From positions 1 to 61,805 of the forward strand of contig NZ_BMHH01000024.1 in the NCBI RefSeq assembly GCF_014640615.1: a stretch of DNA of 61,805 nt, read 5' to 3'. The notes under the pieces are model-generated. The model made no database searches. It was not told the DNA's origin and saw only the letters and a list, made by a program, of their open reading frames with translations. The position numbers were made by a program, and so were the translations under genes. Shown in pieces: positions 55,901-61,719 of this stretch (the first letter of the stretch is position 1; each line of letters opens with the position of its first letter). The DNA comes from Paramesorhizobium endophyticum. Its GTDB lineage: Bacteria; Pseudomonadota; Alphaproteobacteria; Rhizobiales; Rhizobiaceae.

Positions 55901-56782
55901 GTCAGCGTCACCGACACCATCCCGTCCGGTTTCCGCTACGTCGATGGGTCGGCGACCATCTGGTACGAGGAGCCCACTCGAACCGATCCCGTGGAGATCA
56001 AGCCCGTCGTCAATGGCCGGCAGGTGCGCTTCGACGATGTAGAACTCGGTCCGAACGCGGTTGTGAAGATCCGGCTCTCCATGCTGGCGCTGAGCACCGC
56101 CGGGCCGGGCAAGCACACCAACAAGGCGACCGTCCACACCCCCGATGGCGAGTCTCTCGCTCCGGAAGCGCGGGCCGATGTCGAGATCATGATCGAGCCG
56201 GTGTTCGATTGCGGCGACATCGTCGGCAAGGTGTTCGATGACCAGAACCGCAACGGCTATCAGGACAAGGGCGAGCCGGGCCTGCCGGGCGTGCGCATCG
56301 CCACGGTCCGCGGCTCGCTGGTGACGACCGACAAGCATGGCCGCTTCCACGTGGCCTGCGCCGACCTGCCCGACAACCGTATCGGCACGAACTTCATCAT
56401 GAAGCTCGATCCGCGCACCCTGCCTGCCGGTTACCGGCTGACGACGGAAAACCCGCGCGTCATCCGCCTGACCGCCGGCAAGATGTCGACGCTGAACTTT
56501 GGCGCCTCGATCGGTCGCGTCGTCCGTCTCGACCTGACGGACGCGGCCTTCGAGCCGGGCACCACCAGCCTGAAGCAGAAGTGGCTGAAGGGCCTCGAGC
56601 AACTGTTCGAGGCGCTTGAAGGCGAGCCGTCGACGTTGCGGCTCAGCTATGGCGCGGCTGCGGATGCGGCACTTGCCCGCGAGCGTATCGAAGCCCTGCA
56701 GGAGGACATCGCCAAACGATGGAAATCGGTCAGGGGCCGGTACGAACTCAACATCGAAACCCGCGTGGAGGCAGGTCAATGA
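43970..56782 (+). CDS. Giant secreted repeat protein (DUF11/TIGR01451-type repeats, SdrD-B-like and OmpA-like C-terminus)
   Basis: 4270 residues from ATG at 43970 (GAGGGG upstream). Signal peptide ends near ARAQA (about residue 48). Then: a propeller-like DUF6923-type region (about 50-285); DUF11 domains at about 290-420 and 707-837; a duplicated block of about 545 residues (from 841); 19 repeats of about 119 residues, most with an aspartate-rich loop such as DGDGLID followed by GET and VTNTG, which suggests calcium binding; a last DUF11 domain (about 3943-4077); an SdrD-B/Cna-B-like domain (KVFDDQNRNGYQDKGEPGLP, about 4079-4180); and a C-terminal segment resembling a divergent OmpA domain. 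Probably a surface fibre or adhesin. Stop overlaps the next gene's start (ATGA). Confidence 0.85.
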   Translation: MFHIALLPTMVRRFKPAIAKRAFMPAMAMLTVSAALVGFSNSEARAQAAQPTFPACAPTIYFGQDGATQLVSTDTTTTPFTLTPIGGPNSLGYNAMAYDPSTNYIYATRWDASAGAYKLLRVGADGSVQDLGVIGGGGINAGGGLLNGSGIASGEIGADGYFYLKHNSTSNQMFRVDLSTRTATLITMSRSFASGDWAWHNGFLYAHDQVTGILNAVNPRTGAVTQIGNTGLSGADAFGSMIGATNGVFGRNNNGGFYQFDVNTGAATLISNMAAAGGDGAKCVNSPVNLPVDLSITKDDGVTVYTPGLDASYTIVVTNNGSHGVTGAKVSDPLPAGFTGTWTCGNATGGAVCGAPSGTGSLNTTADLPAGSSVTYAFSTGIPSSYSGALTNTATVTAPDGVTDTNPGNNSASDTNTMAPPPVSGACSPREITPGATFSFAPLGITGQVTKTGSPTGWDPAWTTMGRDYSITWTFAQPIPANWIQFAVWDVGGRNTYTATTLPSIRVTVSGGTATTADFSLVPGGYSTLYADMAYNASTGAFRYIPRSDEMKAAGTLRGNSADTVRTLTITATGILAGDYIGNSLYARPACITMEKVSQNGTGSFNFNMSNVVQANGTAVPSATLTTTTPGTAVSTPAYNARPGANMVLSEVIPAGWSVSSAVCTDRNAGGTGNPTVIGSFTSPALTIPAASVRPQADILCRFTNTTATDLAITKDDGAAEYGPGTDVTYNITVTNNGPTAVTDAVIRDPLSAGITTASWTCGNATGGAVCRAPSGTGAMSTTADLPAGASLTYQMTMSVPADFTGDLVNTATVAPPAGLTDSDPSNNSATDTNKAGAPKVRVKKELIGESVTTNNIAEPGEVLTYKVTITHESGIAFKDFDFIENIPNGATMTRVSGADGFTAPVAGASTVQLRVPEVPVGGVAEVEIDLTVAAPIPLGVSQIRNLVSGGDVPADCADCSVATPTPPYSPVSPPTISCSTTGAYFNTAFNGSGGMKASGSDDYWQVALTAANVTTPPATLSYGAATVVSAPPANYIKSPFGNANWIAHQANGGHTGNVDVFYRYQFNLDPGVDPKSLALAMNYYSDNSVYQVWVNGVAQNIRSRYGSADPYFYAGFAANGVASGILNKDWKTGLNTIIVHVKSGPGAQAFMAQITSDSICQPKLTLRKEVINDGEGTATPANFTLTATGKSPLTNAIQGPMGDTAVTNASIPAGTYTLAEVNQPGYVASAYSCAVDGGASTVLANNELTLANGQNAICTIVNDDQNPSLTIDKTGAFKNDRDGDGFVDAGDTITYSFLVKNTGNVPLTDVTVKDDLLARAGLTVTPGPQTLQPDAEITFTATYTALQDDIEAGQVTNTATAVGTPPFGDPIESEPDTLVMPPDSQPVVKVKKELINESINANNVAEAGEVLTYRVTLTHVSGASFKDFDFIENIPNGATMTRVSGADGFTDPVAGASTVQLRVPEVPAGGTVEVEIDLMVAAPVPLGISQIRNLVSGGDVPPDCTECSVDLPTPPYTPQFPETISCTTPGAFFNTAYNGAGGAKPSGFDTYWQVAYNTNGTLPASSAYGAATVVSNPNSGWATSPYSNARWIARSATGTPNGPYDAYYRYQFNLDAAVDPSSLSLKMNYYADDNVVQVYVNGAAQGISATSAYATGRGASGTLNKNFKTGLNEIIVHTLNTGGVGGFMAQIDAGNICQPKITLRKEVINDQKGTAVPTDFTLRATGKSPLTKVIVGKMGEPAVTNASVPAGTFILGEDNQPGYLASTYSCAVDGGAETILTNSELTLVNGQNAICTIINNDQAPELKLEKTGKLNDRNGNDLIDLGETINYSFRVENVGDVPLTNVTVNDDLLARAGISVTPGPQTIQPGGVVTFTATYTPTQADINAGSVVNTATATGTPPVGDPVPSNPSTATVPPDQTPGLTIDKEGVLNDKDGDGLIDLGETISYTFLVTNTGTVTLTDVTVNDPLVEVEEDPVTLAPKGTFTFHGSYTPTQEDINKGNVVNTAHATGTPPSGPAIDSDPDTKIVPPDQTPRLIIDKVGTLNDTDGDGVIDPGETVNYSFTVTNTGTVTMSNVTVDDPKLKAAGLTVLETPQTLTPGQSFTFTLSGSYEPEQSEIDANLVINTATATGNTPSGTFYRSNPDSEQVPPDQTPGFSIDKIGKLNDLDGDDKIDLGETISYSFIVRNTGAVTLNNVTVEDTLLANRGIAIDPGPQTLAPGGVVTFTATYEPDQADIDKGDVVNTAKAIGTTPSGTSVESDPDTETVPPQQTPGLTIDKVGELNDTDNDGKVGPGETVDYTFTVTNTGMVTMTDVTVDDPKLKAAGLTVLEAPQTLSPGQSFTFHLSGSYQPGQTEIDANLIVNTATATGTTPQGSPFRSDPDTETVPPAQNAGLLIDKIGKLNDLDGDNKIDPGETVSYSFRVTNIGAVTLDNVMVDDPKLTVVGVTIVEGPQTLAPGASFVFTATEYTPVQGEIDAGEVKNTATARGVTPSGDPVVSNPDEETVPPDQSAALTIDKEGLLNDKDGDNKIDPDETITYTFTVRNTGNVTLVGVTVKDDLLAARSISVTPGPQTLAPGGQVVFTAVYTPEQADIEGEFVKNTATATGSDPEGNLIESPEDTAQVPPDRTPGITIDKTGTLQDKDGDGLIDEGEDITYTFLVTNTGNVTLKNVTVDDPLVKVVEEPQTLLPGGTFTFHGSYTPVQADIDAGNVKNTAHAVGTVPSGDTVRSEPDSYTVPPDQTPGLVLEKQGTLNDSNGNKLLDLGETISYTFTVTNAGKVTLSNVTIDDPLVTVVEGPQVLGPRGTFVFHGTYTPVQADIDAGKVLNTAVAKGVTPANTPVESEPDSFEVTANITPGLTIKKSGVLNDNDGDNRIDLGETISYSFLVTNTGTVTLNNVTVADTLLADRDIAVTPGPQTIAPGGSVTFTALYPPTQADVDAGDVVNMATATGTTPTGTPVKSNEDRATVPPDQMPRLTIDKVGTLNDLDGDNVIDPGETVDYIFKVTNTGTVTMNNVTVNDPKLVAAGLTVIESSRTLAPGESFTFHLSRSYEPSQAEIDAGKVVNTATATGTTPSGTPYESNPDTEQVPPDQVSGLTIKKSGVLNDNDGDDHIDLGETISYSFLVTNTGAVTLSNVTVDDTLLADRSITVTPGPQTIAPGGSVTFTAVYPPSQADVDAGDVVNMATATGTTPTGTPVESNEDRATVPPDQMPRLTIDKVGTLNDLDGDNVIDTGETVDYTFKVTNTGTVTMNNVTVNDPKLVAAGLTVVEAPRTLAPGESFTFHLSRSYEPSQAEIDAGKVVNTATATGTTPSGTPYESNPDTEQVPPDQVPGLKLRKSGQLQDTNRNNLVDAGEQIVFTFVITNTGAVTMTDVTVNDPMLKRNNLTVTPGPQTLAPGAEAIFTATYTAKQEDIDGGKVENTATGTGTPPGGKTPIDSPPDTVTVPPNEATGLSMRKSGQLQDTNGNNLADAGEQIVYTFVVKNTGAVTMTDVTVNDPMLKRNNLTVTPGPQTLAPGEEAIFTATYTAKQEDIDGGKVENTATGTGTPPGGKTPIDSPPDTVTVPPNEATGLSMRKSGQLQDTNGNNLADAGEQIIYTFVVKNTGAVTMTDVTVNDPMLKRNNLTVTPGPQTLAPGEEAIFTATYTAKQEDIDGGKVENTATGTGTPPDGGTPIESPPSTVVVPPNEATGLSMRKSGELKDTNGNKLVDPGEEIVYTFVVKNTGAVTMTDVTVNDPMLKRNNLTVTPGPQTLAPGEEATFTATYTATQRDIDGGKVENTATGTGTPPDGGTPIDSPPDTVTVPPVEASRLEVEKTGKFNDNDNNGYASLGDTITYSFTITNTGGQVIDNVSPVDEGPTFNGERAAGQLSAFEPESVTLEAYGKQVFTATYALTQEDIDNAAGVTDGMENSATAKGTIVGGGGEVPSTTSTSKVTIPPVQPSDITILKQAGLRQIKRGEKAPFTITVTNHSTRNAGLVSVTDTIPSGFRYVDGSATIWYEEPTRTDPVEIKPVVNGRQVRFDDVELGPNAVVKIRLSMLALSTAGPGKHTNKATVHTPDGESLAPEARADVEIMIEPVFDCGDIVGKVFDDQNRNGYQDKGEPGLPGVRIATVRGSLVTTDKHGRFHVACADLPDNRIGTNFIMKLDPRTLPAGYRLTTENPRVIRLTAGKMSTLNFGASIGRVVRLDLTDAAFEPGTTSLKQKWLKGLEQLFEALEGEPSTLRLSYGAAADAALARERIEALQEDIAKRWKSVRGRYELNIETRVEAGQ
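46490..49737 (+). repeat. Two tandem copies of a ~1.64-kb block inside the giant gene
   Basis: Copy 1 begins at about 46490 and copy 2 at about 48132. Each encodes, in order, a VKKELI-type DUF11 domain, a beta-rich module starting TISC, a prealbumin-like module starting LRKEVIND, and one 119-residue repeat. The two copies share long identical DNA stretches (for example around 46610 and 48250) but have diverged in the TISC module. Confidence 0.75.
52541..53968 (+). repeat. Two tandem 714-bp units inside the giant gene
   Basis: Units 52541-53254 and 53255-53968 are near-identical in DNA. Each encodes a pair of 119-residue repeats (TIKKSGVLNDNDGD type then TIDKVGTLNDLDGD type). 714 is exactly twice 357, so the coding frame and domain period are preserved. 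Confidence 0.85.
53969..55396 (+). repeat. Four tandem 357-bp units inside the giant gene
   Basis: Units start at 53969, 54326, 54683 and 55040, each exactly 357 bp (119 codons) and almost identical, encoding the RKSGQLQDTNGNN form of the repeat. Codon-level similarity shows recent amplification. Confidence 0.88.
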
Positions 56783-59700
56783 GAACGATGTCCTCGACGT
56801 CATCCACCTTCGCCCGCGTGATCACGAAAAAGCGCAACCTGCTTCTGGCAGGCTGCGCCCTGGCTGCGGCCCATGCGGCGGTTATCGAGGCTCACGCCGA
56901 GGACCGGCTTCGCGGCAAGGTGCTCGATAACAGCACGGTCAGCAATGTCGCGCCCGCGCCCAACACCGAGCAGGAAAGCCCCGGCGAGGAAGGCGAAATC
57001 CCGTTCTCCATCAGCGTGGACGGGGAGACGCTTGCCGAATCCGGAAAGAAGGCGGAGCCCGGCAAGACCCAGGCCGACAAGCAGCGCAAGACCGATACCG
57101 GCCTTGCCGCCGTCGATATCCAGGTGAAGTTCGACGGGCTCGAGGCCAAGCCGACCCTCAATGTCTCGACCACGCCGATCCGGCGCGCATATAAGGCTGG
57201 CGAACCGGTGCGCTTCCTCGCGACCTCCAACTATCCGGCGTTCATCACGCGCTCGGAAATCCGCATTCTGGAAGCGGACAAGCCGCTAAGGGACGAGCCG
57301 GTGGCGACCATATCCGTCGCCATCAATGGCGAGGCGGAATGGGTGATGCCGGAAACCGAGAACGACAAGACCCGGTTCAAATATGTCCTGCGCGTCTATG
57401 ATAACAAGGGCCGGTATGACGAGACGCTGCCGCGCACGATTGCCCGCACGGAGAGGGAGCTGCCGAAGGAAGACACCAAGGTCACCGACGCTCCCGCGCC
57501 GGGCATGGGCGAGGACAATACAGGCTCGCGCAACATCCAGGTGAACGGCGGCGCCGTGACGGTCTTTGGCCGTAACGTGCCGGAAGGCTATCAGGTGAAG
57601 GCGCTCGACGGCATCGTGCCGCTCGACAAGAACCAGTCCTTTGTCGTGCAGCGCATCCTGCCGCCGGGCGATCATAATGTCGATGTGGCGGTGCTCGGTT
57701 CGCTGAAGGGCAGCGCGCTCGATTTCAGCCGCCAGATCAACATTCCCGACAATGACTGGTTCTATGTCGGCCTTGCGGACCTGACCGTGGGCAGGCGCAT
57801 GGGCGATGCCAGGATCGAAGAGGTGCGCCCAGGCGAATATGACAAGACCTACACCAAAGGTCGGCTCGCCTTCTATGTGAAGGGCAAGATCAAGGGCAAA
57901 TATCTGCTGACGGCCGCCGCTGACACGCGCGAGAGCGAGATCAAGGACATGTTCCGCGGCCTCGACGATCGCGACCCTCGCAGCCTGCTGCGGCGCATCG
58001 ATCCCGATGCCTATTATCCGGTCTATGGCGACGACTCGACCATCATCGAGGATGCGCCGACCAACGGCAAATTCTATGTGCGGCTGGATCGCGGCGATAG
58101 CCATGTGATGTGGGGCAATTACAAGGCCGCCATCGCCGGCACGGAGTTCATGAATTCCGAACGCGCGCTCTATGGCGCGAGCGGCGTTTACCGCTCCGAG
58201 GCGGTGACCTCGTTCGGCGAACGCCAGACGGAGGTCAACGTCTATGCCGCTCAGCCGGACACGCTGCCGCAGCGCGACGAGTTCCTGGGAACCGGCGGCT
58301 CGGCGTATTTCCTCAAGCGGCAGGACATCACAACCGGCTCCGAAACGCTCACCGTCGAGGTGCGCGATCAGGTGACGGGGCAGGTGCTGGAGCGCAGGAA
58401 CCTTATCTATGGCGAGGATTATACGCTCGATTACCTGCAGGGCGTGGCAATCCTCAAGCGGCCCTTGTCGTCATCGTCAGGCACTGGCGGAGCGATCCGC
58501 GAGGGCGCGCTGGGCGGCAATCGCGTCTACCTCATTGCCCAGTACGAATATACGCCGTCCGCAGGTGAAGTGGATGGGTATGTCTATGGGGGCCGGGGCC
58601 AGCATTGGTTCGATGACAAGGTGCGTGTCGGTGTCACCGGCATGAACGAGACGACCGGCGAGGCCAACCAGCAGGCGGTGGGTGCTGACATCACCATTCG
58701 CCATTCGGAAAAGACCTTCCTCGAGGCGGAGGTTTCCCATTCCAAGGGGCCGGGCTTCGGTCTGTCGCGCTCCACCGATGGCGGCCTGACCATCGATGAC
58801 AATCCCACCACCGGCTCGCGTGACCGCGCGGCAACCGCCTGGCGCACCAAGGGCCAGATCGACCTGGAGGATATTACCAAGAGCGGCATCAAGGGGACTG
58901 TCGGCGGATATTACGGGGAAAAGCAGGCTGGCTTCTCCACGCTCGCCGAGCAGGTTTCCGCGGACGAGCGCATCTGGGGTGCCCATGCCGACCTCGAGTT
59001 GACCGAGGACACCGACCTCAAGCTCACCTATGACGACTATAAGGAGGGGCGCGACCTCGATTTCTACGGTAACGAGACGGGCGGACGGACCAAGCGCAAG
59101 GGCGAGGCGACCGTCAGCAAGCAGTTCGACGAACATTGGAAGGCGTCCTTCGGCGTCTCCTATACCGAGCTGCGTTCGCCCATCGCGGTCCGCTCCGGCA
59201 AGAGCGGCAATAATGGCGAAAGGCTCGATGCGGGCGTCAAGCTCGAATATGCGCCGGATGCCGACCAAAAATACTACGTGTTCGGCCAAGGCACGCTGTC
59301 ACGCGATGGCGATGTTCGCCGCAACGACCGGCTCGGGGTCGGCACGAAATATCAGTTGACCGAAAAGATCGGACTGGAAGGCGAGATCTCCTACGGCAAT
59401 TCGGGGCTGGGCGGGCTTGCGGCCATCAATTATTCGCCCACAGCCGATGATAATTACTATTTCGGCTATAGGCTCGACCCCGACCGCGCCTTCGATCTCG
59501 ACCGCAGCTATGACCTCGATGGCGCCGACAAGGGCACCTTCGTCCTGGGTATGCGACGCAAGCTCGACGAGACGCTGTCGGCCTATGCGGAGAACAATTA
59601 CGATCTCTTCGGCCGCAGGACGTCGCTCACCAAGACCTATGGCGTCGTCTATACGCCGGATGCGATGTGGACCATTGATGGCGGCTTCGAGGCCGGCACG

Positions 59701-60546
59701 GTCGAGGACGATACGACGACCACCATCGTCAATTCCGACGGCACGGCCACCACGACCGAAAATTCCGATTTCGACCGCAAGGCGGTTTCGCTGTCGGTGG
59801 CCTATAAGGACGAGGAGCGCGGCATCAACGCCCGCATGCGCGGCGAGGTTCGGATCGAGGATTCCGGCGACGGCACTCGCGACCGCAACACCTATCTCTT
59901 CGCCACGGGCCTTTCCTGGAAAACCAGCGAGGATTGGCGCTTGCTCGTCAATGTCGATACAGTGCTTTCGGATTCGTCGGGGGAGAGCTCGTTCAACGAC
60001 GGCGACTATGTCGACGCCTCCATCGGCTATGCCTATCGCCCTGTCGACAATGACCGGCTGAACGCGCTGTTCAAATATGCCTGGGTCTATGATCTTCCCG
60101 GAACGGACCAGGTGAGCGCCATCACCGGCGATGAATATGGTCCCGCGCAGCGCAGCCATATCCTGTCGGCGGACTTCACCTATGAGCTGATGCCCTGGCT
60201 CTCCATAGGCGGCAAATACGGCATGCGCTACGGGCAGGTCCGCGAAAGGCTGCTGGACGGAGACCGCGAGGAATTCTCCGACTGGTATACCTCCTCGGCC
60301 CATCTCGGCATCGTCCGTGCCGACCTGCATATCGTCAAGAACTGGGATGCGCTCATCGAAGGCCGGGTGATGCATATGCCGGAGGCGAAAACCACCGATT
60401 ATGGCGCGCTCCTCGCAGTCTACAGACATGTCGGCGAGAACTTCAAGGTGGGTGCAGGCTATAATTTCGGCATCTTCTCCGATGATCTGCGCGACCTGAC
60501 TCTCGACGACCGGGGCGTGTTCATGAATGTGATCGGGAAGTTCTAG
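56779..60546 (+). CDS. Outer-membrane beta-barrel partner of the giant repeat protein
   Basis: 1255 residues from ATG at 56779, overlapping the upstream stop by ATGA. Signal peptide with a hydrophobic core (LLLAGCALAAAHAAVIEAHA, cleavage near residue 41). A Gly/Lys/Glu-rich linker is followed by Ig-like beta domains (about 125-320: VSTTPIRRAYKAGEPV; IQVNGGAVTVFGRNVPEG). Then come about 900 residues of alternating amphipathic strands with a DPDAYYPVYGDDS motif near residue 414, ending in the outer-membrane signature VIGKF. No TonB box or plug was recognised. The coupling suggests it exports or anchors the giant protein. Confidence 0.75.
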   Translation: MRTMSSTSSTFARVITKKRNLLLAGCALAAAHAAVIEAHAEDRLRGKVLDNSTVSNVAPAPNTEQESPGEEGEIPFSISVDGETLAESGKKAEPGKTQADKQRKTDTGLAAVDIQVKFDGLEAKPTLNVSTTPIRRAYKAGEPVRFLATSNYPAFITRSEIRILEADKPLRDEPVATISVAINGEAEWVMPETENDKTRFKYVLRVYDNKGRYDETLPRTIARTERELPKEDTKVTDAPAPGMGEDNTGSRNIQVNGGAVTVFGRNVPEGYQVKALDGIVPLDKNQSFVVQRILPPGDHNVDVAVLGSLKGSALDFSRQINIPDNDWFYVGLADLTVGRRMGDARIEEVRPGEYDKTYTKGRLAFYVKGKIKGKYLLTAAADTRESEIKDMFRGLDDRDPRSLLRRIDPDAYYPVYGDDSTIIEDAPTNGKFYVRLDRGDSHVMWGNYKAAIAGTEFMNSERALYGASGVYRSEAVTSFGERQTEVNVYAAQPDTLPQRDEFLGTGGSAYFLKRQDITTGSETLTVEVRDQVTGQVLERRNLIYGEDYTLDYLQGVAILKRPLSSSSGTGGAIREGALGGNRVYLIAQYEYTPSAGEVDGYVYGGRGQHWFDDKVRVGVTGMNETTGEANQQAVGADITIRHSEKTFLEAEVSHSKGPGFGLSRSTDGGLTIDDNPTTGSRDRAATAWRTKGQIDLEDITKSGIKGTVGGYYGEKQAGFSTLAEQVSADERIWGAHADLELTEDTDLKLTYDDYKEGRDLDFYGNETGGRTKRKGEATVSKQFDEHWKASFGVSYTELRSPIAVRSGKSGNNGERLDAGVKLEYAPDADQKYYVFGQGTLSRDGDVRRNDRLGVGTKYQLTEKIGLEGEISYGNSGLGGLAAINYSPTADDNYYFGYRLDPDRAFDLDRSYDLDGADKGTFVLGMRRKLDETLSAYAENNYDLFGRRTSLTKTYGVVYTPDAMWTIDGGFEAGTVEDDTTTTIVNSDGTATTTENSDFDRKAVSLSVAYKDEERGINARMRGEVRIEDSGDGTRDRNTYLFATGLSWKTSEDWRLLVNVDTVLSDSSGESSFNDGDYVDASIGYAYRPVDNDRLNALFKYAWVYDLPGTDQVSAITGDEYGPAQRSHILSADFTYELMPWLSIGGKYGMRYGQVRERLLDGDREEFSDWYTSSAHLGIVRADLHIVKNWDALIEGRVMHMPEAKTTDYGALLAVYRHVGENFKVGAGYNFGIFSDDLRDLTLDDRGVFMNVIGKF

Positions 60547-60576
60547 GAAGAGCTTGAAGCCAATCAGGCCCAATTG

Positions 60577-60606
60577 CGGCGGCTGGCACCAACCAGCCGC
60601 CGTTTT
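60577..60606 (+). terminator. Rho-independent terminator of the repeat-protein operon
   Basis: CGGCGGCTGG, CACCAA, CCAGCCGCCG then TTTT, 31 bp after the barrel-protein stop. Confidence 0.88.
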
Positions 60607-60687
60607 CTATCCCGCAATCAGGGTGTTGAAGGCCATGCGATTGTCTGGCATGGCAGGCCATGAATGCAGACAGGAGCGAGGACAACC

Positions 60688-61701
60688 ATGACTGACACCA
60701 CCATTCTCTCCGTTGCCGAACTGTTCGAGCAGGTGCAGGAAATCTTCCTGAAGGCGGGATGCAGTAAAGACCAGGCCGCCGCACTTGCGCGCGTGATCGT
60801 CGCGGGAGAGCGCGATGGCTGCAAGTCCCACGGCATTTACCGGATCGAGGGCTGCGTGCGCACGATCGAGGCGGGGAAGGTCGTGGCCGACGCGGTGCCG
60901 GTGGTCACGGTCGATGACAGCGCTATCGTGCGTGTGGATGCGAAGGGCGCGTTTTCCAACGCGGCGTTCGAGATGGGCCTGCCGTCCTTGGTAAAGCGCG
61001 CGCGGGAATTGGGGCTGGCGGCGATGGTCGTCAATGATTGCACGCATTTCGCGGCGCTTTGGCCGGAAGTGGAGGCGATTGCGGAGGAGGGGCTGGCGGG
61101 AATCGCCATGTGCCCGAGCTATTCCGTCGTCGCGCCGGCGGGCGGTCGTGAGCCGCTTCTGGGAACGAATCCATTCGCCTTCGGCTGGCCGCGCGAGAAC
61201 GATCACCCCTACGTCTTCGATTTCGCCACCAGCGTGGCCGCGCGCGGAGAGATCGAACTGCATAGGCGCGCGGGCAAGCCCCTGCCGAAAGGCTGGGCGC
61301 TCGATAGCGACGGCCAGCCAACGACCGATCCGGTGGCGGCGCTCGCCGGCGCGATGCTTCCCTTCGGCGGACACAAGGGGTCCGCCATCTCCACCATGAT
61401 CGAGCTCTTGGCTGCCGTTATGATCGGTGACCGCATGAGCACGGAAGCGCTGGAAGTTTCGGGCACAACGACGCTGGCGCCGAACCATGGCGAACTGATC
61501 ATCGCTTTCGATCCGCAAAAATTCGCAGCCGGGCGGAAGGGCAACCCGCTCGCCCATGCGGAAAACTTGTTCGAGGGCATCATGGGGCAGGGCGCTCGCC
61601 TGCCGTCGCAGCGCCGCTTCGCCGCGCGCGCGAAGTCCATGGCGCAGGGGATAGAGCTTACAGCGGCGGAAATGGAGCAATTGCAGGCGCTTCGGAGATA
61701 A
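60688..61701 (+). CDS. Malate/L-lactate dehydrogenase-family (Ldh_2) oxidoreductase, DpkA-like
   Basis: 337 residues from ATG at 60688 (GCGAGGAC upstream). Family motifs: ERDGCKSHGIYRIEGCV with the catalytic-type His, NDCTHFAALWPEVEAIAEEG, GTNPFAFGWPR and GGHKGSAIS. Members reduce cyclic imino acids (delta1-piperideine-2-carboxylate or delta1-pyrroline-2-carboxylate) or 2-oxo acids with NAD(P)H; the SHGIYR form favours the DpkA branch. No neighbours narrow the substrate. Confidence 0.82.
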   Translation: MTDTTILSVAELFEQVQEIFLKAGCSKDQAAALARVIVAGERDGCKSHGIYRIEGCVRTIEAGKVVADAVPVVTVDDSAIVRVDAKGAFSNAAFEMGLPSLVKRARELGLAAMVVNDCTHFAALWPEVEAIAEEGLAGIAMCPSYSVVAPAGGREPLLGTNPFAFGWPRENDHPYVFDFATSVAARGEIELHRRAGKPLPKGWALDSDGQPTTDPVAALAGAMLPFGGHKGSAISTMIELLAAVMIGDRMSTEALEVSGTTTLAPNHGELIIAFDPQKFAAGRKGNPLAHAENLFEGIMGQGARLPSQRRFAARAKSMAQGIELTAAEMEQLQALRR

Positions 61702-61719
61702 GATCGCGCCCCCCCTTGC

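Noticed and set aside
53909-56803. A 964-codon open frame on the minus strand (and others at 45722-48229, 48341-50260, 51053-52123)
   Set aside because: Antisense to the repeat gene in very GC-rich, repetitive DNA; residues are the Arg/His/Gly-rich shadow pattern and repeat with the plus-strand units.
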